Origin: Rugosimonospora sp040255525 | GTDB taxonomy: Bacteria; Actinomycetota; Actinomycetes; Mycobacteriales; Micromonosporaceae | Length of the DNA: 64,000 nucleotides | NCBI GenBank assembly: GCA_040255525.1 | Contig: JBDZVD010000010.1 | Span: forward strand, 34,574 to 98,573 | Reading direction: 5' to 3' | Shown here: piece by piece, positions 51,004-58,950 of the stretch | Numbering within the stretch: the stretch's first letter is position 1 | Layout: every line of letters starts with the position of its first letter | Program-made: the position numbers and the translations under genes | Notes under the pieces: generated by a model | What the model saw: only the letters and a program-made list of their open reading frames with translations | The model's database searches: none | Told to the model about the DNA's origin: nothing

Positions 51004-52276
51004 CGAAACCCTCCATAGTGGACACTGTCGACCGCCATGCGCCGGTCGCCCACGGCACGCCGAGTTCGGCGAACAGCGCGCGCTCGTCACCGGCGCGGCG
51101 GACAAGTTCGGCGATCCCGTCGATGGCGGTCTCGCCCTGGTGGAGCGCCAGGTGGTCCGGTCCGATCGGGTGCGGTGGCGGACCTCCGGCGAGCGCGTCG
51201 ACGACCGCGGTGAAGGCGGCGGTCGCGGCGAGCGGTGCGAGCAACCGCACGGAACCCCGGTCGCGTGCGGCGCGGTAGTCGAGCAGGTTCTCCAGCAGGT
51301 CGACACGCCCCGGAACGGGTACGGGCCTGGACTGACCCGGCAGCCGCAGCCGGTCGGTCGGGTACTCCAGGAGCGCCTCCCCGCCGGTCCCGGCGACGGT
51401 GATATCGCCGGGAATGAACGTCGCGGACCGGAGGCTGACCGCCAGGATCACGTCGAACCCGCCGGAGAGCCGGAGCCGGAGGCAGGCGCTGTCTTCGACT
51501 TCCTGGTCGAGTACCCGGTACCGTTCGACGGCGAACGCCTCGGGCCAGCCGGCTCCGGCGGCGGACGCGAGCACCAGGCAGTCCATCAGCGCGTGCGCGA
51601 ACGGGTTGGCGATGGCGCCGTCGAGGACGCGCTTGCCGTCGAGTACCCGCCGCGCTGTCCACGGCGCCCGGCTGAAGTACGCGTCCGGGCGCCACCACGC
51701 GCCGGCTGCGGCGACGGAGGTGACCGTACCGAGGCGGCCGGCCGCGATGGCATCGACCAGCCGGGCCAGCGCCGGTGAGCCGAGCGCCTGGAACCCGACC
51801 TGGCAGGCGCGGCCGGTGCCGGCGAGCGCGCGGGTGAGTTCGGCGTGCTCGGCGAGCGAGAGCAGGGGCGGCTTCTCCAGCAACAGGTCGCACCCGGCCG
51901 CCACGGCGTCCAGCGCGATCGGCAGGTGGGTGTGCGGGGGAGTGCAGACGACGAGTACCTGCGGGCCGATGTCGGCGAGCATCCGGCGGTGGTCGGTGAA
52001 GGCGGGTACCCCATCGGGCAGCGGTACCGGTCGCAGGTCGCAGACGCCGGCCAGCCGGATCCGGTGTGCGGCGGCCAGGGCGACCAGACGGCTCAGGTGC
52101 GTGGCACCGTGCCCGGCCGCCCCGACGAGCGCGACCGTCGGCGGCTGCGCGAGCCAGCCAGGCTCCGACGTGCGGTGCCGCGGCGTGCGCTGCCGCGCCG
52201 CGGGCTGCCGCGACCCTGGCGGCGGGTCCTGGTGGGGCGTCCCGGTCTCCGGAGCGGTCCGCCGCGCGCCGGTCAC
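50981..52276 (-). CDS. Gfo/Idh/MocA-family oxidoreductase (second)
   Basis: A 431-residue protein. After an unusual Arg/Pro-rich tail of about 45 residues it has an NAD(P)-binding Rossmann domain (PPTVALVGAAGHGATHLSRL, VLVVCTPPHTHLPIALDAVA) and the family motif DLLLEKPPLLSLAEHAEL. The C-terminal alpha/beta domain follows. Members oxidise or reduce sugars, inositols or sugar acids. The GTG start overlaps the TGA of the preceding gene (GTGA, 52273-52276), which supports the long N-terminal tail and translational coupling. The substrate is probably a pectin-derived or related sugar (inference from the locus). Confidence 0.87.
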   Translation of the reverse strand: MTGARRTAPETGTPHQDPPPGSRQPAARQRTPRHRTSEPGWLAQPPTVALVGAAGHGATHLSRLVALAAAHRIRLAGVCDLRPVPLPDGVPAFTDHRRMLADIGPQVLVVCTPPHTHLPIALDAVAAGCDLLLEKPPLLSLAEHAELTRALAGTGRACQVGFQALGSPALARLVDAIAAGRLGTVTSVAAAGAWWRPDAYFSRAPWTARRVLDGKRVLDGAIANPFAHALMDCLVLASAAGAGWPEAFAVERYRVLDQEVEDSACLRLRLSGGFDVILAVSLRSATFIPGDITVAGTGGEALLEYPTDRLRLPGQSRPVPVPGRVDLLENLLDYRAARDRGSVRLLAPLAATAAFTAVVDALAGGPPPHPIGPDHLALHQGETAIDGIAELVRRAGDERALFAELGVPWATGAWRSTVSTMEGFDAEAEPG

Positions 52277-53715
52277 GGCACGTCCAGCACGTCCGCCACC
52301 CGCACCGGCCGGCCGGTGGCGAACGACTCGTTGGCGGCCAGCCCGGTCAGCAGGGACAGGGCGCCGTCGGTCGCGGTGGCGCCGCGGCCCATCGGATCCG
52401 GCCCAGCCGCGCCGCCGAAGATGGCGGCCGTCATCCGCGCGTCCGCACCGCCGTGCCCCTCCCGCGTGTACCCGGGCACCTCGACGTCGTACGGCCGTGC
52501 CCAGAACGGGCGTACGGTCAACCTGACCCAGCCGCGCTCGCCCGCCGCCTCGACGCCGTGCAGTGCGGCCGAGCCGATCGCGGTCGGGTCAGCCGCGCCG
52601 GAACCCGCGCCCGAACCCCGGGCGGTTGCCACCGCCTTCGTGAGCAACGCCCGGTCGCGCGTGGCCGCCCGGTCGCCCTTCACCTCGCCCGCCGTGGCCG
52701 GGTCGACGTGGTCGCTCTCCACCACCTCCAGTTCCAGCCGGCCCCGGCTGCCGTTGACCATCACCCGGTACCCCTCCCAGGGCGAGTACGCGGTGAGGTG
52801 GTACGTCATCGTGGCGCCGGTGTCGTAGCGCACGAGCACGGCCATGTCGTCCTCGATCGTCACCCCGGGCGCGAACACGCTCCGGTCGCGCAGGTAGCCG
52901 TCCTCGGACTCGGCATCGAGGTACAGCTCACGCAGCCGGGGGCGGTCGGCCAGGTGCAACGCGAACGGGTCGCCGATGGCGGTGGGGTCGCCATGGGCGC
53001 GCTGGTACCCGCGGTCGTACCCGTGCCGCGCGCCCTGCGCGCCGTAGAAGAACAGCCGGCCCATCCCGAACACGTCGACCGGGCGGGCATCCAGCCACCA
53101 GTTGACGAGGTCGAAGTGGTGGCTCGCCTTGTGCACCATCAAGCCACCGGAGTTCGCCTTCTCCCGGTGCCACCGGCGGAAGTAGTCGGCGCCGTGGCGC
53201 AGGTCGAGCAGCCACTCGAAGTGCACGGACCCGATCTCGCCGATTTCGCCGGCCGCCAGTACGCGGCGCACGGCCTCATGCACAGGGTTGTAGCGGTAGT
53301 TGAACGTCACGGTGACCTGGCGGCCGGTCCGGGCGACCGCGTCGAGGATCCGCCGGCAGCGAGGAGCGTCAATGGTCATCGGCTTCTCGCTGATTACGTC
53401 GCGGCCGGCGTCGAGCGCGCCGACGATGTACTCGTCGTGGGTGCGGTCGACGGACGTCACCAGGACGACGTCGACGGATTCCTTGTCCAGCATGGCGGCG
53501 AAGCTCTCGGCCGGGTAGGTCGCCGCGGGTTCGGCACCCAGACTGTCCAGCAAGCGGTTGTGGGCCCGCATGCGAACGGGATTGACGTCGCACAACGCGA
53601 CCAGTGTGGCGGCCGCGGCGTGGTCGACGGCGATGGACTTGACGAACATCTCGGCGCGCGAACCGGTGCCGACAATCGCGTATCTGGTCGGGTTTCTGGT
53701 GTGGATCGCTGGCAT
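52273..53715 (-). CDS. Gfo/Idh/MocA-family oxidoreductase (first gene of leftward operon)
   Basis: A 480-residue protein. It starts with the NAD(P)-binding motif RYAIVGTGSRAEMFVKSIAV. Next come SVDVVLVTSVDRTHDEYIVG and the catalytic-lysine motif GRDVISEKPMTIDAPRCRRI, then a long alpha/beta domain with HKASHHFDLVNWWLDARPVD, which carries the conserved His-x-x-x-Asp-type catalytic residues of the family. The start is the ATG at 53715, with AGGA and GGAGG upstream. The frame continues to 53880, but that would run through an operator. The promoter region is shared with the divergent LacI gene, and an operator lies 62 bp upstream. Confidence 0.9.
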   Translation of the reverse strand: MPAIHTRNPTRYAIVGTGSRAEMFVKSIAVDHAAAATLVALCDVNPVRMRAHNRLLDSLGAEPAATYPAESFAAMLDKESVDVVLVTSVDRTHDEYIVGALDAGRDVISEKPMTIDAPRCRRILDAVARTGRQVTVTFNYRYNPVHEAVRRVLAAGEIGEIGSVHFEWLLDLRHGADYFRRWHREKANSGGLMVHKASHHFDLVNWWLDARPVDVFGMGRLFFYGAQGARHGYDRGYQRAHGDPTAIGDPFALHLADRPRLRELYLDAESEDGYLRDRSVFAPGVTIEDDMAVLVRYDTGATMTYHLTAYSPWEGYRVMVNGSRGRLELEVVESDHVDPATAGEVKGDRAATRDRALLTKAVATARGSGAGSGAADPTAIGSAALHGVEAAGERGWVRLTVRPFWARPYDVEVPGYTREGHGGADARMTAAIFGGAAGPDPMGRGATATDGALSLLTGLAANESFATGRPVRVADVLDVP

Positions 53716-53776
53716 CGGGATCCTGCCTCCAGGCCGGGAAAAAGCGCCGGGTAGAAGCGACCCGGGGAAGTACCCG

Positions 53777-53790
53777 GGAAAGCGCTTGCA
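53777..53790. promoter_or_regulatory. LacI-type operator at the oxidoreductase operon
   Basis: GGAAAGCGCTTGCA, with the palindromic core AAGCGCTT. The same 14-mer occurs in reverse orientation at 53933-53946, on the other side of the divergent control region. The neighbouring LacI protein is the obvious ligand. Confidence 0.75.
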
Positions 53791-53864
53791 CCAAGACTGT
53801 CGCCCAACGTGATGCCGGGCGTCAATGGGATCGGCGGCTGCAACAAATCTGCAACACCGAGGCA

Positions 53865-53894
53865 TTGACATGCATCGCAAACCTTTGCATTAAT
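53865..53894 (+). promoter_or_regulatory. Promoter of the LacI/sugar-transport operon (TTGACA, ATTAAT)
   Basis: TTGACA at 53865-53870 is followed after 18 bp by ATTAAT (53889-53894; CATTAA with 17 bp). Transcription would begin near 53901. The operator at 53933-53946 would then lie about 33-46 bases downstream of the start point. Confidence 0.65.
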
Positions 53895-53932
53895 GAGCCA
53901 TCCACGTACGTAGTTAGCTCTCGTCCCGTCCC

Positions 53933-53946
53933 TGCAAGCGCTTTCC
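53933..53946. promoter_or_regulatory. LacI-type operator before the LacI gene
   Basis: TGCAAGCGCTTTCC, the exact reverse complement of the operator at 53777-53790. It ends two bases before the GGAGG ribosome site of the LacI gene, so a bound repressor would block elongation of its own transcript. Confidence 0.75.
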
Positions 53947-53957
53947 AGGAGGCCGGC

Positions 53958-56357
53958 GTGCCGACGACGATCCGAGACGTGGCCAAAGCCTCGGGCGTGC
54001 ACGCGTCGACGGTTTCCCGCACGTTCACCGCGCCGCGGATGGTCAATCCCGAGACACGCAGCCGGGTTCTGGCCGTCGCGGAGGCCATGGGATACCGGCC
54101 CAACCGCGCCGCGCGCGCCCTCATCACCGGCCGCACCCACAACCTCGGCCTGATCGTGGCCGACATCGCCAATCCGTTCTTCCCGCCATTGATCAAAGCG
54201 TCGGAAAGCTATGCGCGGCAGCGGGACTATCACCTTTTCGTGGCCGACACGGACGAGGATCCGGTGGTCGAGGAGGAGCTGGTGCAGGCGATCGCCCGCC
54301 AGGTCGACGGGGTGCTGCTGTGCAGCCCCCGGATGGGCAACGGGCTGATCGACCAGCTCGGCCGCGATGTTCCGCTGGTCGTGATCAACAGGGTGGTGGC
54401 CGGTCTGCCCTCCGTGGTGATGGACGTCGGGCAGGGTGCCCGCACGGCCATCACCCACCTGGCCGGGCTCGGCCACGAACGCGTCGTCCTGCTGTCCGGG
54501 CCGCGCGGCTCCTGGACCAACCGGGAGATCCGCCGGGCCGCGACCGCCACCGCACGCAGCTGCGGCCTCACGCTGACGGTACACGGACCCAATCCCCCTA
54601 CCGAGCACGCCGGCGCCGCCGCGGCCTGCCACGTGCAACGCTCCGGCGCGACCGCGGTGCTCGCTTACAACGACCTCATGGCGATCGGGCTCATCGACGG
54701 CCTGATGCGCCTGGGCATGCGCGTGCCGCGGGACGTGAGCGTTGTCGGCATCGACGACATCCCCCTCAGCCGGCTGGTGCGACCCCGGCTGACGACGGTG
54801 GCCACGCCGACCGCCGCGGCCGGGCGCGCCGCGGTCGACATGCTTCTCCAGCACGGTGCCGACCGCCGCACCAGCGCCAAGGTGACGCTTCAGACCACTC
54901 TGGTCGTCCGCGACTCGACCGGCCCCGCCCCGCGGCCGCGCCGGGCCGGCACCGATGCCGCCCCGCGCAAGCGGGCCGCCAACCTCACATCTCAAGGAGT
55001 GATCGTCATGCCATCCTCGCCCTCCCCAGCGGTCGACCCGCCCTCGGTCGCCCGGCGCCGCAGCGGGCCGACGCGGCGCAACGTGCTGGCCGTGCTCGGT
55101 GTCGGCGTACCGGCCGCTCTGGCCGGCTGCTCCAGCGGATCCGGTGGTTCGCAGCCGGCCGCGCAAGAGACGGGCCCGGTCGAGCTGAGCGTGTTCTGGT
55201 GGGGTGCGCAGGCCCGCGCGGACATCACCGACAAGGTGCTCAAGCTCTACACGCAGAAGCACCCGAACGTCACCTTCAAGCAGCAGTGGCAGGGCAACGC
55301 GGGGTATTACGACAAGCTGGCCACGATGGCGGCCGGCGGGACGGCCCCGGACATCTTCCAGATCGACGACAACGGACTGACGGAGTACACGACCAAGGGC
55401 ATCTGCCTCGACCTCAAGCCGTACGTGGGCAACCACATCAAGGTCGACAAGTTCCCGGCGAGCCTGCGGAACTCGGGTGTGGTCAGGGGCCGGGTGGGTG
55501 GCATCGCCGCGGCGGAGAACACTCCGGCGATGTTCTACGACAAGACCGCGGTGACCCAGCTCGGCCTGCCCGAGCCGACGGTCGGGATGACCTGGGCACA
55601 GCTGATCGACTGGGGCGCTCAGGTCTTCAACGAAAGCGGCGGCAAGCTCTACGGCACGATGGACCCCAGCGGCGACTACAAGGCCCTGGAGGTCTGGCTG
55701 CGCCAGCAGGGCAAGGACCTGTACACGCCGGACGGCACCTTCGGGTTCGCCGCCGACGACCTGACCGGCTGGTTTCGCCTGTGGGCAGACGCGGCGACGA
55801 AGAAGGCCACCCCGCCGGCCGACCTCATCCACACCGCGAACAGCGGCGACGTGGCCAAGCAACTGATCGAGACGAAAAAGGGCGCCACCTCGTTCCTGTG
55901 GTCCAACCAGCTCTCCACACTGCAGAAGGGCACGGACCACCAGCTGGGGCTGGTCACCTACCCGGGTGACCCCAAGGGCGAGTGGGCGCGGGCCTCGATG
56001 TACTGGTCGGGGTACAGCGGCACGAAACACAAGTCGACCGTGGCCGACGTCATCAACTTCCTGGTCAACGACCCGGACGCCGGGAAGATCCTCGGCGCCG
56101 AGCGCGGGCTGGCGCCCAATCTGGACGTGCGCGCTCAGGTCGCGCCGACGCTCAAGGCCACCGACCAGACCTCGGTCACCTTCGAGACCGGGCTGGCCGC
56201 CAAGTTCGGGCCGACCCCGCCAGTGCCGCCGAAGGGGCACAGCCAGGTCAAGACGCTGCTGGTCACGGCGGCCGAGAGCGTCCAGTACAAGAAGGCCACC
56301 CCCTCGGCGGCGGCCAGTTCCTTCCTCGGCCAGGCGAAGGCCGCCATCGCGGCCTGA
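53958..56357 (+). CDS. LacI-family regulator in one frame with the downstream sugar-binding protein
   Basis: The frame from the GTG at 53958 (GGAGG five bases upstream) runs 799 codons without a stop. The first 320 residues are a full LacI regulator: HTH TIRDVAKASGVHASTVSRTF, hinge YRPNRAARAL, and the sugar-binding core with NLGLIVADIANPFFPPLIKA and VLAYNDLMAIGLIDGLMRLG. It ends at the usual family terminus TLVVRDSTGPAP. Instead of stopping, a Pro/Arg-rich tail of about 28 residues leads straight into the start of the binding protein at codon 351. The normal product is probably a regulator of about 350 residues in related strains. Here a fusion protein, or a regulator with a tail, is predicted. 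It should bind the mirror-image operators at 53777 and 53933. Confidence 0.75.
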   Translation: MPTTIRDVAKASGVHASTVSRTFTAPRMVNPETRSRVLAVAEAMGYRPNRAARALITGRTHNLGLIVADIANPFFPPLIKASESYARQRDYHLFVADTDEDPVVEEELVQAIARQVDGVLLCSPRMGNGLIDQLGRDVPLVVINRVVAGLPSVVMDVGQGARTAITHLAGLGHERVVLLSGPRGSWTNREIRRAATATARSCGLTLTVHGPNPPTEHAGAAAACHVQRSGATAVLAYNDLMAIGLIDGLMRLGMRVPRDVSVVGIDDIPLSRLVRPRLTTVATPTAAAGRAAVDMLLQHGADRRTSAKVTLQTTLVVRDSTGPAPRPRRAGTDAAPRKRAANLTSQGVIVMPSSPSPAVDPPSVARRRSGPTRRNVLAVLGVGVPAALAGCSSGSGGSQPAAQETGPVELSVFWWGAQARADITDKVLKLYTQKHPNVTFKQQWQGNAGYYDKLATMAAGGTAPDIFQIDDNGLTEYTTKGICLDLKPYVGNHIKVDKFPASLRNSGVVRGRVGGIAAAENTPAMFYDKTAVTQLGLPEPTVGMTWAQLIDWGAQVFNESGGKLYGTMDPSGDYKALEVWLRQQGKDLYTPDGTFGFAADDLTGWFRLWADAATKKATPPADLIHTANSGDVAKQLIETKKGATSFLWSNQLSTLQKGTDHQLGLVTYPGDPKGEWARASMYWSGYSGTKHKSTVADVINFLVNDPDAGKILGAERGLAPNLDVRAQVAPTLKATDQTSVTFETGLAAKFGPTPPVPPKGHSQVKTLLVTAAESVQYKKATPSAAASSFLGQAKAAIAA
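55008..56357 (+). CDS. Sugar ABC transporter substrate-binding lipoprotein (internal start)
   Basis: From the ATG at 55008, with AAGGAG eight bases upstream, the frame encodes 449 residues. A twin-arginine-like signal (RRSGPTRRNVLAVLGVGVPA) ends in the lipobox LAGC, so this form can be exported and lipid-anchored, which the full-length fusion could not easily be. The mature part is a family 1 extracellular solute-binding protein: ELSVFWWGAQARADITDKVL, GGTAPDIFQIDDNGLTEYTT and NTPAMFYDKTAVTQLGL. It feeds the two permeases that follow. The substrate is likely an oligogalacturonide or related oligosaccharide, judging by the PL1 gene of the divergent operon. Confidence 0.85.
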   Translation: MPSSPSPAVDPPSVARRRSGPTRRNVLAVLGVGVPAALAGCSSGSGGSQPAAQETGPVELSVFWWGAQARADITDKVLKLYTQKHPNVTFKQQWQGNAGYYDKLATMAAGGTAPDIFQIDDNGLTEYTTKGICLDLKPYVGNHIKVDKFPASLRNSGVVRGRVGGIAAAENTPAMFYDKTAVTQLGLPEPTVGMTWAQLIDWGAQVFNESGGKLYGTMDPSGDYKALEVWLRQQGKDLYTPDGTFGFAADDLTGWFRLWADAATKKATPPADLIHTANSGDVAKQLIETKKGATSFLWSNQLSTLQKGTDHQLGLVTYPGDPKGEWARASMYWSGYSGTKHKSTVADVINFLVNDPDAGKILGAERGLAPNLDVRAQVAPTLKATDQTSVTFETGLAAKFGPTPPVPPKGHSQVKTLLVTAAESVQYKKATPSAAASSFLGQAKAAIAA

Positions 56358-56422
56358 CGCCAAGCAACTGGCACCCGGTCGCGACCGAAAGCATCCGGCC
56401 CCTATCGAAGAGGAGCACACCC

Positions 56423-57397
56423 GTGGCGCTCACCACGGCCTCGCCGCGGACGCCCGGCGACCGGACTCCCGACCGTGCCCCCGTCGCTCGCCGGCGGGGG
56501 CGCGCCTCGTGGCGGACGCGCGAGCGGTCGGCCGGCTACGTCTTCCTCACCCCGTGGCTTCTCGGCCTGCTTGGCGTGACCGCCGCGCCGACGCTCTACT
56601 CGCTGTACCTGAGTTTCACCAACTACGACCTGTTCACCACCCCGCAGTGGGTCGGGCTGCACAACTACCAGCGGATGTTCACGAACGACCCGCAGTTCTG
56701 GCACGCCGTGCGCGTCACCGTGCTGTACGCGGTCGTCGCCGTGCCGCTCAAGCTCGCCGCGGCACTCGGGGTGGCGCTGCTGCTGGCCCGGGAGCGGCGC
56801 GGCATCGGCTGGGTCCGCGCGCTGTTCTACCTGCCTTCGTTGCTCGGCGGCAGCGTGGCACTGGCGATCGTGTGGCAGGCGATGTTCGGCGGCACCGGGG
56901 CGGTCAACCACGCGCTGGGCCTCGTCGGCATCCACGGCAAGGCGTGGGTCAACGATCCGGACACCGCGCTGGGCACCCTGGTGCTGCTGGGCGCCTGGCA
57001 GTTCGGCGCGCCGATGGTCATCTTCCTGGCCGGGCTCAAACAGATCCCGTCCGACCTGCACGAGGCGGCCGCCGTCGACGGCGCCGGTGCCTGGCGCTCG
57101 TTCTGGCGGATCACCCTGCCGATGCTGTCGCCGGTGCTGTTCTTCAATCTGGTACTGGAGGTCATCCACGCGTTCCAGACCTTCACGCCGGCCTTCGTGG
57201 TCAGCAACGGGCTGGGCGGCCCGGTCGACTCGACCATGGTGTACACGCTGTACCTGTACCTGCGCGGCTGGAGCGACTTCGAGATGGGGTACGCCTCGGC
57301 GCTGGCGTGGGTCTTCCTGGCCGTGGTCGGGTTGCTCACCGCGGTGCTGTTTCGCACCGGCCGGCTGTGGGTGCACTACTCCGATAGCGAGGACTGA
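56423..57397 (+). CDS. Sugar ABC transporter permease (MalF type)
   Basis: A 324-residue membrane protein with a basic N-terminal tail, six helices (first: SAGYVFLTPWLLGLLGVTAA) and the ATPase-docking loop LHEAAAVDGAGAWRSFWRIT followed by LPMLSP. The GTG at 56423 is preceded by GAAGAGGAG. It forms the channel with the next gene, two bases downstream. No ATPase subunit is encoded, as for the other importer in this window. Confidence 0.92.
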   Translation: MALTTASPRTPGDRTPDRAPVARRRGRASWRTRERSAGYVFLTPWLLGLLGVTAAPTLYSLYLSFTNYDLFTTPQWVGLHNYQRMFTNDPQFWHAVRVTVLYAVVAVPLKLAAALGVALLLARERRGIGWVRALFYLPSLLGGSVALAIVWQAMFGGTGAVNHALGLVGIHGKAWVNDPDTALGTLVLLGAWQFGAPMVIFLAGLKQIPSDLHEAAAVDGAGAWRSFWRITLPMLSPVLFFNLVLEVIHAFQTFTPAFVVSNGLGGPVDSTMVYTLYLYLRGWSDFEMGYASALAWVFLAVVGLLTAVLFRTGRLWVHYSDSED

Positions 57398-57399
57398 CG

Positions 57400-58293
57400 A
57401 TGGCCGCGCAACTCATGACGGGCCCCCGGGCGGTTCCGGCGCGGCGCACGACGCGTCGGGGCCGCCCGGTGGGTCGGGTGGTCCGGGCGGTGGTCGTCCT
57501 CGTGCTGCTGTGCCTCGTGCTGTACCCGCTGGTGTGGATGGTGGGCAACTCGCTCAAGTCGCCGACCGAGATCGCCAGCAACACCGGGCTGCTACCGAAG
57601 CACTGGACCTGGGCCAACTACCACGACGGCTGGTTCGGGCTGCCGAGCGTCACGTTCGGCCGGTTCTTTGTCAACAGCCTGATCGTCTCGCTCGGCGTGG
57701 TGCTGGCGAACATGGCGTCCTGCCTGGTCACCGCGTACGCCTTCGCCAGGCTGCGCTTCCCGCTGCGCAGGTTCTGGTTCGCCATCATGATCGGTACCCT
57801 GCTGATGCCGAACCACGTGCTGGTCATCCCGCAGTACATCCTGTTCCGGCACCTCAACTGGATCAACACTCCGCTGCCGCTGGTGGTGCCGAAGCTGCTG
57901 GCCACCGAGGCGTTCTTCGTCTTCCTGATCGTGCAGTTCATGCGCGGGATCCCCCGCGAGCTGGACGAGGCGGCGCGGCTGGACGGATGCAGCCCGTACG
58001 GGGTGTTCCGGCACGTGATCCTGCCGCTGGTGCGGCCGGCACTGGTGACCACCGCGATCTTCTCGTTCATTTGGACCTGGAACGACTTCTTCTCGCAGCT
58101 GATCTACCTCAACGACCTGCCGAGGAAGACCGTCCCGGTCGGCCTGCGGATGTTCATGGACGCCACCGGACAGGAGTCGATCGGACCGATGTTCGCGATG
58201 GCGGTGGTCTCGTTGCTGCCGGTGTTCTTCTTCTTCGCGGCGTTCCAGCGCCTGCTGGTCGAGGGCATCAACACGTCCGGCCTGAAGGGGTGA
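57400..58293 (+). CDS. Sugar ABC transporter permease (MalG type)
   Basis: A 297-residue membrane protein. It begins with RAVVVLVLLCLVLYPLVWMV and has the EAA-type loop ELDEAARLDGCSPYGVFRHV followed by ILPLVRP. The end TSGLKG is typical for CUT1 permeases. It starts two bases after the preceding permease's stop and is followed after two bases by the DUF624-like gene, so the three are one translational unit. Confidence 0.92.
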   Translation: MAAQLMTGPRAVPARRTTRRGRPVGRVVRAVVVLVLLCLVLYPLVWMVGNSLKSPTEIASNTGLLPKHWTWANYHDGWFGLPSVTFGRFFVNSLIVSLGVVLANMASCLVTAYAFARLRFPLRRFWFAIMIGTLLMPNHVLVIPQYILFRHLNWINTPLPLVVPKLLATEAFFVFLIVQFMRGIPRELDEAARLDGCSPYGVFRHVILPLVRPALVTTAIFSFIWTWNDFFSQLIYLNDLPRKTVPVGLRMFMDATGQESIGPMFAMAVVSLLPVFFFFAAFQRLLVEGINTSGLKG

Positions 58294-58295
58294 GC

Positions 58296-58901
58296 ATGGC
58301 GACACGGGACGCGGTACGCCCGGACTGGCGGGAGACCGTCGCGGGCGCGGCGGATCTGGCCCTGCTCGGCCTGGCGCTGCTGCTGGCCGCGCTGCCAATG
58401 GTCACCGCCGGCGGCGCGGTCGCGGCCGCGTCGTCGGCGGTCGATCACTGGTGCACCCATCGCAGGCTGCCTCCGGTCGCGGTGCTGGCCCGCACGTTCG
58501 TCCGGGGGATCGTTCCCGGGCTGGGTGCGCTCGCCGTCGCGGTGGCCGGAGCCGCGGTGCTGCTGCTGGACGTGTCCGCGTCGGCGCGCGGCACGGTACC
58601 GGGCGGACCGGTGGTGGTGGCCGGCACGGTCATCGTCCTGGTGGCCGCCGCCGGGCTGGCCGGGTTGACCGTGGTCCGGGTCGGCCAGCAAGCGGGTACC
58701 GGCTGGGCCGCGGGCGCCGCGTGGGCCTGGCGTGCCGCGCTGCGCACCCCGTCGGTACCGCTGGGTATCGCCGCCGTGATCGGCCTGACCACGCTGATCG
58801 GCTGGATGATGCCGGTGGTGGTACCGGTGATCGGCGGGGTCGGCCTGCTCGGCATGCACGCGGTGACGCGCCGGGCGGGTTGGGGGCCGGGGCCGGGCTG
58901 A
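58296..58901 (+). CDS. DUF624 (YesL)-like membrane protein
   Basis: A 201-residue protein with about five hydrophobic segments. The second contains LLLAALPMVTAGGAVAAASS, which matches the LPxVTxGxAxxA signature of DUF624/YesL proteins, and later there is a pattern of paired membrane helices. These proteins are encoded in rhamnogalacturonan and other oligosaccharide operons next to the ABC permeases and are presumed to assist transport; the mechanism is not known. The ATG is two bases after the permease stop. The assignment rests on the motif, length and context. Confidence 0.7.
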   Translation: MATRDAVRPDWRETVAGAADLALLGLALLLAALPMVTAGGAVAAASSAVDHWCTHRRLPPVAVLARTFVRGIVPGLGALAVAVAGAAVLLLDVSASARGTVPGGPVVVAGTVIVLVAAAGLAGLTVVRVGQQAGTGWAAGAAWAWRAALRTPSVPLGIAAVIGLTTLIGWMMPVVVPVIGGVGLLGMHAVTRRAGWGPGPG

Positions 58902-58950
58902 CAGAGCGATCCGGCGGCCGCCGGGCGCCCCGCCGGGGACAATGAGCGTG

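Noticed and set aside
53865..53957. Upstream TTG start for the LacI gene of the pectin-type locus
   Set aside because: The TTG is part of the TTGACA -35 box and the stretch contains the -10 box and operator. The GTG at 53958 has a GGAGG site and is directly followed by the HTH.
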